From positions 62,001 to 126,000 of the forward strand of contig NZ_JAGXCY010000001.1 of assembly GCF_018310695.1 (NCBI RefSeq): a DNA stretch of 64,000 nucleotides, in the 5' to 3' direction. How positions within the stretch are numbered: position 1 is the stretch's first letter; every line of letters begins with the position of its first letter. Below the pieces are notes generated by a model. The model worked only from the letters and a program-made list of their open reading frames with translations. It had not been told where the DNA came from and searched no databases. The DNA is from Paenibacillus sp. Marseille-Q4541. GTDB lineage: Bacteria > Bacillota > Bacilli > Paenibacillales > Paenibacillaceae. Both the position numbers and the translations under genes were made by a program. Shown here piece after piece: positions 25,123-34,134 of this stretch.

Positions 25123-25151
25123 ATTATATGTATACGTTTTCATTTTGTCAA
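25123..25151 (-). promoter_or_regulatory. Perfect consensus sigma-A promoter
   Basis: TTGACA (25151-25146), spacer of 17, TATAAT (25128-25123) on the minus strand. No protein gene follows within 260 bases, and a terminator stands about 90 bases downstream. Confidence 0.8.
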
Positions 25152-25206
25152 CCATATTTATACATTAATTTATTATCTTGCTTTTTTATTTAAATAAAGC
25201 GGTTTT

Positions 25207-25239
25207 ATTAATGAATAAAGAGAGGGCTTTCCCCTCTCT
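25207..25239 (-). terminator. Terminator of the trp-hisC-tyrA unit
   Basis: Minus strand AAGAGAGGG pairs with CCCTCTCTT around a 5-nt loop, then TTATT. It directly follows the tyrA stop at 25242 and closes the supraoperon; aroA (EPSP synthase) does not follow as it does in B. subtilis. Confidence 0.75.
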
Positions 25240-25241
25240 TA

Positions 25242-26351
25242 TTAACTTCGTACCGTATATTCCAAATTGGTGAGGAGTTCAATCGCTCTCTCCATCTCTT
25301 CTTCCTGCCGGAAAGATAATCTCAGGATGCCAGGTACATCTTCTCTGCTCTCAATAATCTGCATATTACTAAGATTGATCCGAGCGGTACCCAGTTCAGT
25401 TGCAATCCGGCCAATAATCCCCGGTGTATCGGGAACGTCAATATATATATCAAATAAAGCATTAATAACGCCTTTTCTACGTTCAGGCAATTGATCACGG
25501 AAAGAACCTGCTTCGCGGAAAGCCGTTTCGATTGCTTCTCCGTCACGTTTCTCTAATACCTGTGTAAATTGCTGTACCTGCTCGTTCCAGTCGCTAAGCA
25601 GACGCAGGAGCACTTCACGATTACTTAGCAATATATCACGCCATACCACTGGATCACTGGAGGCAATTCTTGTGATATCACGGAACCCCCCTGCTGCAAG
25701 TAGCTGGTACAAAGGTTCAGTACGGTTATAGCTGCTGATTTGATTTACCAGAGCAACCGCAATGATATGAGGAAGATGGCTAATTGCGCCCACAATATCA
25801 TCATGATGTTCGGGTTCTACCCGTATGACCTGAGCCCTTGTATAAGACAACAAGTTTTTCAGCTTCTCAAACACCTCATCAGATACATTAGATTGCGGCG
25901 TTAGTACATAATAGGCGTTTTCAAACAGTAAGGGAGACGCAGCCTCAACTCCAGATCGTTCTGAACCCGCCATTGGGTGTCCCCCGATAAAATGTACATC
26001 CCGAAAATCTAAAGTCTCCGCTGCAGCTGTAATCGAAGCTTTTGTACTGCCCACATCCGTAATGATACAACCCTTTTTCAGTGGTAGCTTATTTAATACT
26101 TGAAGATAATGATTCAGCATGCCTACCGGTACACTTAAAAAAATAAAATCAGCATCCAGTGCCGCTTCTTCAATAGACAAAGTTGCTTGATCGAGTACTC
26201 CGCTTTGCACATATCTTTCTTTTAATTCAGGCTCATGTGCGTAACCTACTACTGTAATTCCCGGCTTCCCTTTAAAACAAAGGGCGAGGGACCCTCCAAT
26301 GAGCCCCACGCCAAAGATCGCTATTTTGCGAATACTGCCTTCTGAATTCAT
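25242..26351 (-). CDS. tyrA: Prephenate dehydrogenase with C-terminal ACT domain
   Basis: 369 residues. TyrA oxidatively decarboxylates prephenate to 4-hydroxyphenylpyruvate with NAD+. The Rossmann motif GVGLIGGSLAL is near residue 14; the catalytic histidine and substrate site are in GGHPMAGSERSG near 124 and SHLPHIIAVALVN near 195. Residues about 295-368 are an ACT regulatory domain (DIYIDVPDTPGIIGRIATEL), the usual place for tyrosine feedback. Start is either ATG 26351 or TTG 26357; the latter has a GGAAG nine bases upstream in the hisC tail. Last gene of the aromatic supraoperon. Confidence 0.95.
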   Translation of the reverse strand: MNSEGSIRKIAIFGVGLIGGSLALCFKGKPGITVVGYAHEPELKERYVQSGVLDQATLSIEEAALDADFIFLSVPVGMLNHYLQVLNKLPLKKGCIITDVGSTKASITAAAETLDFRDVHFIGGHPMAGSERSGVEAASPLLFENAYYVLTPQSNVSDEVFEKLKNLLSYTRAQVIRVEPEHHDDIVGAISHLPHIIAVALVNQISSYNRTEPLYQLLAAGGFRDITRIASSDPVVWRDILLSNREVLLRLLSDWNEQVQQFTQVLEKRDGEAIETAFREAGSFRDQLPERRKGVINALFDIYIDVPDTPGIIGRIATELGTARINLSNMQIIESREDVPGILRLSFRQEEEMERAIELLTNLEYTVRS

Positions 26352-26361
26352 GAACAAAATA

Positions 26362-27459
26362 TTATACTTCCGAGCGCTCAGGATTCAGCGCATGTTCCAA
26401 CGCTTTCACGAACGCTTCATTCTGTTCAGGTGTCCCCACGGAAACCCGAATGTAGTCAGGATACACTTGGAATCCAGGACGAATAATAATACCTTGTCGC
26501 AGTAATGCATCAAACATTTCGGCAGCCGGTTTGCCTATATGCACAAGTACAAAGTTACCCTGTGAAGGGAAATAGTGAAGACCTAGACGGTCGAATTCAG
26601 CTTGAAGATAGGTAATGCCTTCACGATTCTTATCACGGCAAGCTTTTACAAAATCTTGATCCCGAAGAGCCGCACGTGCAGCAATTTGACCAAATCTCGT
26701 TGTATTAAAAGGTTCTCTAACCTGATTAATCAGTGAGATCACCTCTGGTTGCCCTACCCCGTAACCAATACGCAAAGAAGCAAGTCCGTAAATTTTAGAG
26801 AACGTCCGCAAGATTACAAGGTTGTTGTATTGTTGCAGCATTGGAACGGTTTCTGGGTATGACTCATCCGTAACATATTCATAATACGCTTCATCAAGAA
26901 CAACCATAACGTCTGAAGGAACACGGTCCATAAAGGATACGAGCTCATCATGAGTTATAATGGTACCCGTCGGATTATTAGGGTTACATACCCAAATAAT
27001 CTTTGTTCTAGCTGTAACTTTGGACAACATGCCTTCCAGATCATGCGTACCGTTAACGAGAGGAACCTCGATACTTACAGCTCCTTCGATATCCGCATTA
27101 CTCTTATACACAGAGAAGGTTTGATCTGCCATGATTGTCTCGTCACCGTGAATGAGAAAGGCTCTAGCAATCAAAGCAATGACTTCGTCTGAACCTGCAC
27201 CAAAAATAATTTGGTCTTTTTGCACACCAAGATGTGCTGCCAAATCAGCAGTCAGTTCTCCTGCAGAACCATCCGGATATAAACTCAGATGAGCCAGTTC
27301 CTTCTGTATAACGTCATGGACAAGCTTGGAACTCCCGTAAGGATTCTCATTGGAAGCAAGCTTGATTACTTCACTGAGTCCCAGTTCTCTTTTCACTTCT
27401 TCAATGGGCTTTCCTGGTTTGTATACGGGTAAATGAACAATTTGAGATTTAGGTTTCAT
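26362..27459 (-). CDS. hisC: Histidinol-phosphate / aromatic aminotransferase
   Basis: 365 residues, fold type I PLP enzyme. The Schiff-base lysine lies in RTFSKIYGLASLRIGYG near residue 220; LASNENPYGSS near 37 and NPNNPTGT near 155 bind substrate and cofactor; the C-terminal RPGFQVYPDYIRVSVGTPEQN carries the phosphate-binding arginine. In this context (trp-hisC-tyrA), the enzyme works in histidine synthesis and also transaminates aromatic keto acids, as shown for B. subtilis. ATG 27459 has GGAGG nine bases upstream; TTG 27465 is too near. Followed by tyrA after ten bases. Confidence 0.95.
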   Translation of the reverse strand: MKPKSQIVHLPVYKPGKPIEEVKRELGLSEVIKLASNENPYGSSKLVHDVIQKELAHLSLYPDGSAGELTADLAAHLGVQKDQIIFGAGSDEVIALIARAFLIHGDETIMADQTFSVYKSNADIEGAVSIEVPLVNGTHDLEGMLSKVTARTKIIWVCNPNNPTGTIITHDELVSFMDRVPSDVMVVLDEAYYEYVTDESYPETVPMLQQYNNLVILRTFSKIYGLASLRIGYGVGQPEVISLINQVREPFNTTRFGQIAARAALRDQDFVKACRDKNREGITYLQAEFDRLGLHYFPSQGNFVLVHIGKPAAEMFDALLRQGIIIRPGFQVYPDYIRVSVGTPEQNEAFVKALEHALNPERSEV

Positions 27460-27496
27460 AGACAAGCCCCTCCTTCTGGTAAAATATATATAAAAA

Positions 27497-28315
27497 CTAT
27501 ACTTTCAATTGTGCCACAAATTGACGAATTTGCAAAAGTCCTTGTTCCTTCGTATCTGGATTGGATAACAGAGGAATTGTATTTTCAATCTCTCGAACAA
27601 TCGCACTGCCTACGACAACACCATCGCAAATCTTAGAGAAACGCTCTACTTGTTCACGGCTGGATATACCAAATCCAATGGCAACAGGAAGGTTTGTGTA
27701 CGATTTGACGGAAGCAATAAATTCATCAATTTCTTGATGGAACGAAGCTCTCTCGCCTGTTACACCCAGTGAAGATACGCAGTAGACAAACCCTCTCGCA
27801 TTAGAAACGATATTTTCAATCCTAGTTTTGGACGTTGGAGCAACCAGTGGTATGAGATGGATGTTAGCACGATCTGCATACTCACGAATCTGTGCAGACT
27901 CTTCGATAGGCAGATCCGGAATAATCATCCCGCTAATATCATGATCTACTAACAAGTCAAAGAAAGTATCTAGACCGGTCTGAAGCACAGGATTATAGTA
28001 GGTGAATAGTACAAATGGTAGCTTCACTCCCGCAGCGCGAGCACGTTTGGCCGTCTCCATACAAGTACGAATCGTGATGTGCTGTTTCAGTGCTCGTTCC
28101 GAGGCACGCTGGATCACAGGTCCGTCGGCAAGTGGGTCGGAATAAGGCACGCCTAGTTCGATGACATCAGCCCCCGCCTTTTCCAGTTCACGAATAATTT
28201 CAATACTTGTATCAAGATCGGGATCCCCTACGGTTAAAAAAGGAATAAGCGCTTTTTTACCTTTTGCTTGTAAGGATTGAAATGTCTCATCCATCAGATT
28301 TAAACGGATACTCAT
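27497..28315 (-). CDS. trpA: Tryptophan synthase alpha chain
   Basis: 272 residues. TrpA cleaves indole-3-glycerol phosphate to indole, which tunnels to TrpB. The TIM barrel shows the catalytic Glu in [22 protein letters not shown] near residue 50, the Asp in [12 protein letters not shown] near 130, and the phosphate-binding GFGISS and GVVVGSAIV. Start ATG 28315 overlaps the trpB stop by four bases. Last trp gene; hisC follows after 37 bases. Confidence 0.98.
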   Translation of the reverse strand: MSIRLNLMDETFQSLQAKGKKALIPFLTVGDPDLDTSIEIIRELEKAGADVIELGVPYSDPLADGPVIQRASERALKQHITIRTCMETAKRARAAGVKLPFVLFTYYNPVLQTGLDTFFDLLVDHDISGMIIPDLPIEESAQIREYADRANIHLIPLVAPTSKTRIENIVSNARGFVYCVSSLGVTGERASFHQEIDEFIASVKSYTNLPVAIGFGISSREQVERFSKICDGVVVGSAIVREIENTIPLLSNPDTKEQGLLQIRQFVAQLKV

Positions 28316-29508
28316 GCGAGATCACCTCCCGTATATTTCATAATGGATTCTACATCTTTGTCGCCCCGGCCCGACAGACAGATAACAATCAACTGATCTT
28401 TATCCATCGTTGGAGCCATTTTCACTACATGAGCAACCGCATGCGCGGATTCAAGTGCAGGAATAATCCCTTCCGTTCTGCTAAGTAGCTGTAATGCGTC
28501 CAGAGCTTCTTGATCTGTAATAGGTACATACTTGGCACGTTTAATGTCCTTCAGATAGGAATGCTCCGGTCCCACACCTGGATAATCTAGTCCAGCTGAG
28601 ATGGAATGTGCTTCACGTACCTGTCCAAATTCATCTTGGAGCAAATAACTCATCGAACCTTGGAATACCCCTTGTGTTCCTTTGCTCATCGTAGCAGCAT
28701 GGAATTCGGTATCTACCCCTTTACCTGCTGCTTCACAGCCGATCAGTTCAACACCCTCATCTTCCACAAAAGGATAGAACATACCGATGGCATTACTTCC
28801 GCCGCCTACTGGCGCAACAATAGAATCCGGAAGTCTGCCTTCACTCTCCAAAATCTGACGACGGGTCTCATCACCGATGACACGCTGAAAGTTACGGACC
28901 ATGAGCGGATACGGGTGAGGTCCAACCGCAGAACCTAATATATAGAACGTATCTTCCACATTACTCACCCAGTATCTCAAGGCCTCGTTGCCCGCATCTT
29001 TCAGCGTACGAGAACCCGATATAACCGGAATAACTTCCGCTCCGAGCAATTTCATACGGAACACGTTCAGTTGCTGCCGTTTAGTATCCTCTTCCCCCAT
29101 AAATACCTTACACTCAAGGCCAAGCAGTGCGGCAACGGTCGCAGTAGCTACACCATGCTGACCCGCTCCAGTCTCAGCAATGACTTTATTTTTACCCATT
29201 CGTTTTGCAAGCAGCCCTTGCGCCAGTGCATTATTAATTTTATGGGCACCTGTATGGTTCAAATCTTCCCGTTTCAAATAAATTTTCGGTCCGCCAAGCT
29301 GATGACTCAGGCGTTCAGCGTAATAGAGCGGCGTTTCTCTACCCGAATATTGCTTCAAAAGATAGCGAAGTTCCTCGTTAAATTCATCATCTTCCGAAAA
29401 ACGTTTAAATTCCTCTTCCAGTTCAATCAGGGCATTCATTGGTGTCTCAGGTACATAGCGTCCTCCAAAAGGACCAAAACGACCATATGCATCCGGTAAT
29501 AGTGTCAT
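28312..29508 (-). CDS. trpB: Tryptophan synthase beta chain
   Basis: 398 residues. PLP-dependent TrpB joins indole and serine to tryptophan. The PLP lysine is in [13 protein letters not shown] near residue 92; the catalytic Glu in AETGAGQHG; the phosphate-binding [12 protein letters not shown] near 235; and [13 protein letters not shown] near 300. ATG 29508, overlapping trpF by four bases. The full-length TrpB1 type matches TrpA as a partner. Confidence 0.98.
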   Translation of the reverse strand: MTLLPDAYGRFGPFGGRYVPETPMNALIELEEEFKRFSEDDEFNEELRYLLKQYSGRETPLYYAERLSHQLGGPKIYLKREDLNHTGAHKINNALAQGLLAKRMGKNKVIAETGAGQHGVATATVAALLGLECKVFMGEEDTKRQQLNVFRMKLLGAEVIPVISGSRTLKDAGNEALRYWVSNVEDTFYILGSAVGPHPYPLMVRNFQRVIGDETRRQILESEGRLPDSIVAPVGGGSNAIGMFYPFVEDEGVELIGCEAAGKGVDTEFHAATMSKGTQGVFQGSMSYLLQDEFGQVREAHSISAGLDYPGVGPEHSYLKDIKRAKYVPITDQEALDALQLLSRTEGIIPALESAHAVAHVVKMAPTMDKDQLIVICLSGRGDKDVESIMKYTGGDLA

Positions 29509-30200
29509 GCCTTCTTCACCCTTTCCACAAAAGCTGTCATTTTATTTATGTCTTTGATTCCATTTGTCTCAACACCGCTGGATACATCTACTCCATCTGG
29601 TGAATATGAATTAACAAGTTCATTAACATTATCAGGCTGTAAACCTCCGGCAACAAATAAAGGAATGTTCATTTTTCGTGCCCAAATCTGATAGGGTAAA
29701 CTCCTGTCCCAAGCAAATGTTTTGCCTGAACCCCCACCATATAAAGGGTCAAACGTATCTATAAGAATTGCGTCCACTGCCCCCTGGTAGGGTGCTAAGG
29801 TCGCTTCTATATCTTCCTCTAATTCATTCGGATTACTATTTAGTGAAAATACCTTGAACACTTCTACACCCAATCTTGCTTTGAGTTCACGGCAAAATTC
29901 TGGAGATTCTCCTCCATGAAGCTGAATTACATCCAGAGAAACTTGTTCAAGAATCCCTTCTACCTCTTCCAGCTTAGGATTTACAAATACCCCGACTGAT
30001 TTCGGTAACGGTCGAACTTCCCACTCAGAAAATAGGTTTACTAAGTCAGCAGCTTGTGCTGCCGTTACCTGACGCTTTGATCTTGCAAAAACAAATCCAA
30101 TAAAATCGACAGTTAAGTGCTTCATAGATTTTAGCACTTCAACGTCCTGAAGTCCACATATTTTTACGAGAGGCTTATGCTCTACTTTGCTTTCAGACAT
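29505..30200 (-). CDS. trpF: Phosphoribosylanthranilate isomerase
   Basis: 231 residues. TrpF catalyses the Amadori rearrangement of PRA to CdRP. The TIM barrel opens with [14 protein letters not shown] (catalytic Cys near residue 15), then [18 protein letters not shown]-type [13 protein letters not shown] near 97, the general acid Asp in AILIDTFDP near 150, and [11 protein letters not shown] near 190. The start at ATG 30200 lies four bases after the trpC stop. Confidence 0.97.
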   Translation of the reverse strand: MSESKVEHKPLVKICGLQDVEVLKSMKHLTVDFIGFVFARSKRQVTAAQAADLVNLFSEWEVRPLPKSVGVFVNPKLEEVEGILEQVSLDVIQLHGGESPEFCRELKARLGVEVFKVFSLNSNPNELEEDIEATLAPYQGAVDAILIDTFDPLYGGGSGKTFAWDRSLPYQIWARKMNIPLFVAGGLQPDNVNELVNSYSPDGVDVSSGVETNGIKDINKMTAFVERVKKA

Positions 30201-30204
30201 CGTT

Positions 30205-31002
30205 TCACTTCCCCGCTCCCATCAGTTCGAGCACCGCTTCACCCACATTTTCATTTCGCATAAATTGCTCGCCAACCAGAATTCCTTTGGCCCCGGTCGT
30301 TTTCAAATACTCCACATCAGCTTTCGTACGAATGCCGCTTTCACTAATAAGCGTGATATGTGAAGGCACCTGTGCTGACAATAGAGCAGTTGTACTAAGA
30401 TTCGTTTCAAAGGTTTTAAGATTGCGATTATTAATACCAATGAGTGTGGCCGTACTTAGCTCAAGCACCTGATTAAGTTCTTGCTCATCGTGCACTTCTA
30501 CGAGTACATCAAGTCCTAAATCTTTCGCATACCGATGGAACCTTCCCATTTGATCTTGTGTCAAAATACTTGCTATCAGTAAGATCGCATCAGCACCAAT
30601 CAAGCGGGCTTCGGCAATCTGAAGCTCACTAATAATAAAATCTTTACGAAGCAAGGGAACAGTCACTTCGTTTCTTATTTGTGTCAAATAGGCCGCCTGC
30701 CCCTGAAAATAGGATTCGTCTGTCAGAACGGATATACAATCAGTTCCTGCCTCCTCATAGGCTTTTGCAATAAGTACTGGATTAAAATCAGGACGGATCA
30801 GCCCTTTTGATGGGGAAGCCTTTTTCACTTCTGCAATCAATCCCATCCCGCGAGAATGGGTTCTAGATAGAGCATTTTCAAACCCTTTCGTTTCAGGCAT
30901 CCCTGCAATTTGACTCTCAGCTGCAGCGATATTAAAACTCTGTTTCAACTTATTTACTTCATCTATTTTTGTGGCGACAATGCGATCAAGATACGTGCTC
31001 AT
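30205..31002 (-). CDS. trpC: Indole-3-glycerol phosphate synthase
   Basis: 265 residues. TrpC closes CdRP to indole-3-glycerol phosphate. The barrel carries the catalytic Lys in LIAEVKKASPSKGLI near residue 55, the second Lys in PLLRKDFIIS near 110, IGADAILLIA, EVHDEQEL, and INNRNLKTFETN near 180, LISESGI near 210. ATG 31002 is taken over ATG 31008 since GGGGGAG is seven bases before it. It overlaps the trpD end by 17 bases. Confidence 0.97.
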   Translation of the reverse strand: MSTYLDRIVATKIDEVNKLKQSFNIAAAESQIAGMPETKGFENALSRTHSRGMGLIAEVKKASPSKGLIRPDFNPVLIAKAYEEAGTDCISVLTDESYFQGQAAYLTQIRNEVTVPLLRKDFIISELQIAEARLIGADAILLIASILTQDQMGRFHRYAKDLGLDVLVEVHDEQELNQVLELSTATLIGINNRNLKTFETNLSTTALLSAQVPSHITLISESGIRTKADVEYLKTTGAKGILVGEQFMRNENVGEAVLELMGAGK

Positions 31003-32041
31003 GTTCATACTCCCCCGTTTTTTGAATAAGTTGTGTCAGCTTTTCATATGCTTTGCCGGAATCAATCGCACCTTTAGCCATATGAACTCCTTCGGCCAAA
31101 CTTCCCGCAAGGCCTGTTACATAGATGGAAGCACCGCTGTTAGCAAGGACAATATCACGATAAGGGCTCATTTCTCCAGACAATACATTTTTGATAATTT
31201 CAGCATTATCCGTTGCACTACCTCCGAGAACGCTAGTTAGCGGGTGTACTCGAAGCCCCAGATCATTCGGATGAATATCGTAGGTGTGAATTGTACCATC
31301 CTTTAGTTCAGAAACTTTGGTTCTATCCGAAATACTAATCTCATCCAGTCCATCATAACTTGCGACGACCAGCGCTCTTTTTAGCCCAAGTCTTCCTAGC
31401 ACCTCAGCAATGATCTCCGTTTTGGTTATATCGTAAAGTCCCAACACCTGACGATCTGCTCCAGCCGGATTCGTTAGCGGACCCAGCATATTGAATACCG
31501 TACGGAATCCCAGTTCTTTGCGCGGTCCTGCTGCATACTTCATAGATGGATGGTACAGCTGAGCAAATAAGAAACATATATTAATTTCATCAAGGCATGC
31601 TTTGGCTTGGTCTTTGTTCAGATGAATATTTACACCTAAAGCTTCCAGCACATCTGCACTTCCCGCTTTGCTGCTTGCGGAGCGATTCCCGTGTTTCGCT
31701 ACGCGAACGAATACGGAGGAGGCAATGATAGCCGATGCCGTTGAAATATTAAATTTGCTAATACCTGATCCTCCCGTTCCGCATGTATCCAGCAGATTTT
31801 GCTGATCTGTTATCAACTTGTCTGCTGAACTTCGCATCGCCTCAGCAAAACCTGTAATCTCGTTAACTGTCTCGCCTTTTAAGCGAAGTGCTGTTAATAA
31901 GCCACCGATCTGGGACGGCGTTGCCTCTCCATTCATAATACTGGACATTACAAGTCTTGCTTCTTCCTGCGATAGATCATGCCCTCTTAATATTTGGCTA
32001 AGGCCATGCTGAACGGCTGTTATACTACTTAACATACTCAT
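30986..32041 (-). CDS. trpD: Anthranilate phosphoribosyltransferase
   Basis: 351 residues. TrpD moves phosphoribose from PRPP onto anthranilate. Signatures: the N-terminal helical dimer part, DTCGTGGSGISKFNISTASA near residue 85 binding PRPP phosphates, KHGNRSASSKAGSADVLEALG near 110-135, and FNMLGPLTNPAG near 170. Start ATG 32041 has an AGGAGGAG upstream. trpE lies 15 bases upstream. As in B. subtilis, no trpG stands in the operon, so the amidotransferase partner must be encoded elsewhere (in B. subtilis with the folate genes). Confidence 0.97.
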   Translation of the reverse strand: MSMLSSITAVQHGLSQILRGHDLSQEEARLVMSSIMNGEATPSQIGGLLTALRLKGETVNEITGFAEAMRSSADKLITDQQNLLDTCGTGGSGISKFNISTASAIIASSVFVRVAKHGNRSASSKAGSADVLEALGVNIHLNKDQAKACLDEINICFLFAQLYHPSMKYAAGPRKELGFRTVFNMLGPLTNPAGADRQVLGLYDITKTEIIAEVLGRLGLKRALVVASYDGLDEISISDRTKVSELKDGTIHTYDIHPNDLGLRVHPLTSVLGGSATDNAEIIKNVLSGEMSPYRDIVLANSGASIYVTGLAGSLAEGVHMAKGAIDSGKAYEKLTQLIQKTGEYEHEHVS

Positions 32042-32056
32042 GTTTACTCCTCCTCC

Positions 32057-33616
32057 TTATCCTCTTAGATTAGACATACAAATGTAGTCTTGGTTTGCAA
32101 ACTCAGGTACTGATGGCTGTCTCGGAAACATCGCTTCAGCATATCGGATCGCCGTTAGCAATGCTTTCGCTTTGTTTACTGTTTCTTCATACTCTTTCTC
32201 AGGTACCGAATCCCATACGATTCCTGCACCTGCCTGCACATATGCTTTTCCTTTTTTGAAAATAATGGTGCGGATCGTAATACATGTATCCATATTGCCT
32301 GTAAAACCTAGATATCCAATAGCTCCTGCGTATGCTCCTCTAGCTTCTCGTTCTAATTCAGCAATAATTTCCATTGCTCTTAGCTTTGGAGCCCCTGATA
32401 CCGTTCCAGCCGGCAGACAAGATAAAAATGCATCAAAGAAATCACGATCTTCTCTCAGCTTGCCTGATACGTTTGAAACCATATGCATCACGTGCGAGTA
32501 TTTCTCAATTTCCATATAGGAGTCACATTTAACACTGCCAAATTCACTGACCTTACCAATATCGTTTCGCCCAAGATCCACCAACATCAGATGTTCTGCC
32601 CGCTCCTTCTCGTCAGTAAGTAAATCCTGTGCGAGTTCCTCATCCTGCTCTTCCGTGAGCCCGCGGGGTCTTGTTCCCGCAATAGGTCTCGTCTGCACGC
32701 GGCCGCCATCCACTTTTACCAGCGGTTCAGGTGATGTTCCGACGATAATCTCTTCCTCCATTTTTAAATAATACATATAAGGGGAAGGATTCAGAGTCCG
32801 CAGTACCCGGTACACTTGAAGCGGAGACACTTCGGTCTCGATATGAAAACGCTGGGATAATACAACCTGAAAAATATCCCCTGCCCGAATATATTCTTTG
32901 GCCTGCTCCGCGTTCGATAGAAACTTTTCTTTCGTAAGGTTAGAGTGTACTGTGCCAAGCTCGACTCCGCTCGGAATGGATAAACGATTGGCATTCTCCG
33001 TAGGACCTTCTTCAGCGAGCTGGCCTGCAAGTTGTTCCAGTCGATCCGTTACCTTTCGATAAGTTTCAAGAATATCCTCATCTAGATCACCGGGATTTAC
33101 ATGTACATTTCCTACGAGCAAGAGCTGCTGTTTCACATGATCAAAGACGATAATTTCATCACAAAACATGAACTGAATATCTTCCATCTGCAGATCATCC
33201 ACTGCATGTTTCGAGAGCTTTTCATAATATTGAAGTAAATCGTATCCAAAGAATCCGATGGCACCTCCTGTAAAGGGAGGTAAGTCTTTAATTTTCGGGC
33301 TCCGGTACTGTCTGAGCAGTGCCTTCAGTTCTTCAATCGGTTTTCCTTTCATTTGCGTTTTTTGACCTTTGTGAGTGAGAGTCATCACGCCATTTTTTCC
33401 TGATATGGATAAAAAAGGGGCGGTGCCAATAAACGAATATCTAGCCCACTGACTACCTCCTTCAACACTTTCCAGTAAAAATGCATATTCCTCATTAGCA
33501 AACCGACTAAACAGACGAATCGGTGTCTCCATATCTGCCAAAATCCGTTTCACTACCGGAATTAGATTATATTCTCCTGCCAGTTTCAATACTTCCTGGG
33601 CTTCTCTATTCATCAT
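32057..33616 (-). CDS. trpE: Anthranilate synthase component I
   Basis: 519 residues. TrpE turns chorismate and ammonia (from TrpG) into anthranilate. The N-terminal domain contains the tryptophan-binding region (LLESVEGG near residue 48, with the LLES motif of feedback inhibition). The chorismate-binding domain has [10 protein letters not shown] near 275, [33 protein letters not shown] near 365, and [17 protein letters not shown] at the end. Two adjacent ATG codons (33616, 33613); AAGGAGTG is six bases before the first. The ribosome site can be hidden by a hairpin in the leader, which also holds a TRAP site and a terminator. Confidence 0.97.
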   Translation of the reverse strand: MMNREAQEVLKLAGEYNLIPVVKRILADMETPIRLFSRFANEEYAFLLESVEGGSQWARYSFIGTAPFLSISGKNGVMTLTHKGQKTQMKGKPIEELKALLRQYRSPKIKDLPPFTGGAIGFFGYDLLQYYEKLSKHAVDDLQMEDIQFMFCDEIIVFDHVKQQLLLVGNVHVNPGDLDEDILETYRKVTDRLEQLAGQLAEEGPTENANRLSIPSGVELGTVHSNLTKEKFLSNAEQAKEYIRAGDIFQVVLSQRFHIETEVSPLQVYRVLRTLNPSPYMYYLKMEEEIIVGTSPEPLVKVDGGRVQTRPIAGTRPRGLTEEQDEELAQDLLTDEKERAEHLMLVDLGRNDIGKVSEFGSVKCDSYMEIEKYSHVMHMVSNVSGKLREDRDFFDAFLSCLPAGTVSGAPKLRAMEIIAELEREARGAYAGAIGYLGFTGNMDTCITIRTIIFKKGKAYVQAGAGIVWDSVPEKEYEETVNKAKALLTAIRYAEAMFPRQPSVPEFANQDYICMSNLRG

Positions 33617-33619
33617 GAA

Positions 33620-33651
33620 ACACTCCTTATAAATAAAATGGCAGAGTGTAG
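33620..33651 (-). promoter_or_regulatory. Candidate hairpin hiding the trpE ribosome site
   Basis: In RNA sense ACACUC (33649-33644) is the exact complement of GAGUGU (33625-33620), which overlaps the trpE AAGGAGUG. The same upstream strand, CUACACUCUGC (33651-33641), pairs 10 of 11 with GCAGAGUAUAG in the TRAP site (34034-34024). The two pairings exclude each other, as needed for a TRAP-set translational switch. Confidence 0.5.
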
Positions 33652-33676
33652 ATGGATGGAAGTAGAGTGCGTATAT

Positions 33677-33708
33677 GCAAAAAAACCTCTACGAGACCGT
33701 AGAGGTTC
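33677..33708 (-). terminator. Terminator hairpin in the trpE leader
   Basis: AACCTCTACG pairs with CGTAGAGGTT around GTCT, then seven T, about 65 bases before trpE. It stands inside the leader and so is probably the attenuator that decides entry into trpEDCFBA. Confidence 0.9.
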
Positions 33709-34008
33709 ATGAAAACAATAATATAAGCATGTGTAAATAGCATGATCCGATCATGGCTGTGATCTATCTGTGTACTATGAAACAGCCTAACCCAAAGATA
33801 CGTTATCTAAGGATCATTCTTGTCTCCCTTATGCACAAGCATCCACATTTCTATAAATATGGCACATGCCGTGTATTCGTACAAGATACTCTTATTCCAT
33901 GTTCATCTCTTAACATTGCCCCATACACTTGTGTATGAAGTCGGTGGCAGTTCCTCATTCTTTATGCTACCCATGTACGCTTCGCACATAAGCCATAAAT
34001 CATAGGAA

Positions 34009-34078
34009 CTAATCTCAGCTCTGCTATACTCTGCTCAACTATGTTTCGTCTAAACTCTTCTCATCTCTGCTACCACTC
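34009..34078 (-). promoter_or_regulatory. TRAP (MtrB) binding site: 13 (G/U)AG triplets
   Basis: On the minus strand the triplets GAG or UAG occur at plus-strand positions 34076, 34070, 34065, 34060, 34055, 34050, then 34039, 34034, 34029, 34024, 34019, 34014 and 34009. Within each of the two runs (five and seven) the step is exactly five, that is, 2-nt spacers; one 8-nt spacer separates the runs. TRAP is an 11-mer that binds such 11-triplet runs when loaded with tryptophan. mtrB is encoded at 44238-44465. Confidence 0.93.
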
Positions 34079-34108
34079 ACTATACATTACTTCAACAGGT
34101 TTTGGCAA
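34079..34108 (-). promoter_or_regulatory. Candidate sigma-A promoter for trpEDCFBA
   Basis: TTGCCA (34108-34103), spacer 18, TATAGT (34084-34079). RNA would begin at about 34072, so the TRAP triplets would stand at the very 5' end of the transcript. It lies just past the aroH stop. Confidence 0.6.
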
Positions 34109-34134
34109 GGAGCCAATTCTACCTATGTATCAGA

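Larger units (their letters stand above)
24856..25241. other. 386-base gap before tyrA
   Basis: Holds no convincing gene. It contains repeat copy 2 (25031-25087), a consensus sigma-A promoter (25123-25151, minus) driving a candidate small RNA, and the tyrA terminator. The part 24886-25020, which should hold the promoter of the small membrane gene, is A/T-rich with no clear -35/-10 pair. Confidence 0.6.
33617..34134 (-). promoter_or_regulatory. trp operon leader region (about 455 nt of RNA)
   Basis: The 518-base gap between aroH and trpE holds no gene of note. In transcription order it contains a promoter (34108-34079), the TRAP site (34078-34009), about 300 bases of folded RNA, the attenuator hairpin (33708-33677) and the region hiding the trpE ribosome site. 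In the middle AGUUCCU can pair with AGGAACU around 34010-33945, and several tiny open frames occur, such as MILR behind an AAGGGAG. I saw no T-box sequence. The spacing is much larger than in B. subtilis, where TRAP site and terminator are adjacent. Confidence 0.7.

Noticed and set aside
33710-34008. T-box riboswitch in the trpE leader
   Set aside because: I looked for the AGGGTGG-ACCGCG core and specifier elements between the TRAP site and the terminator and found none.
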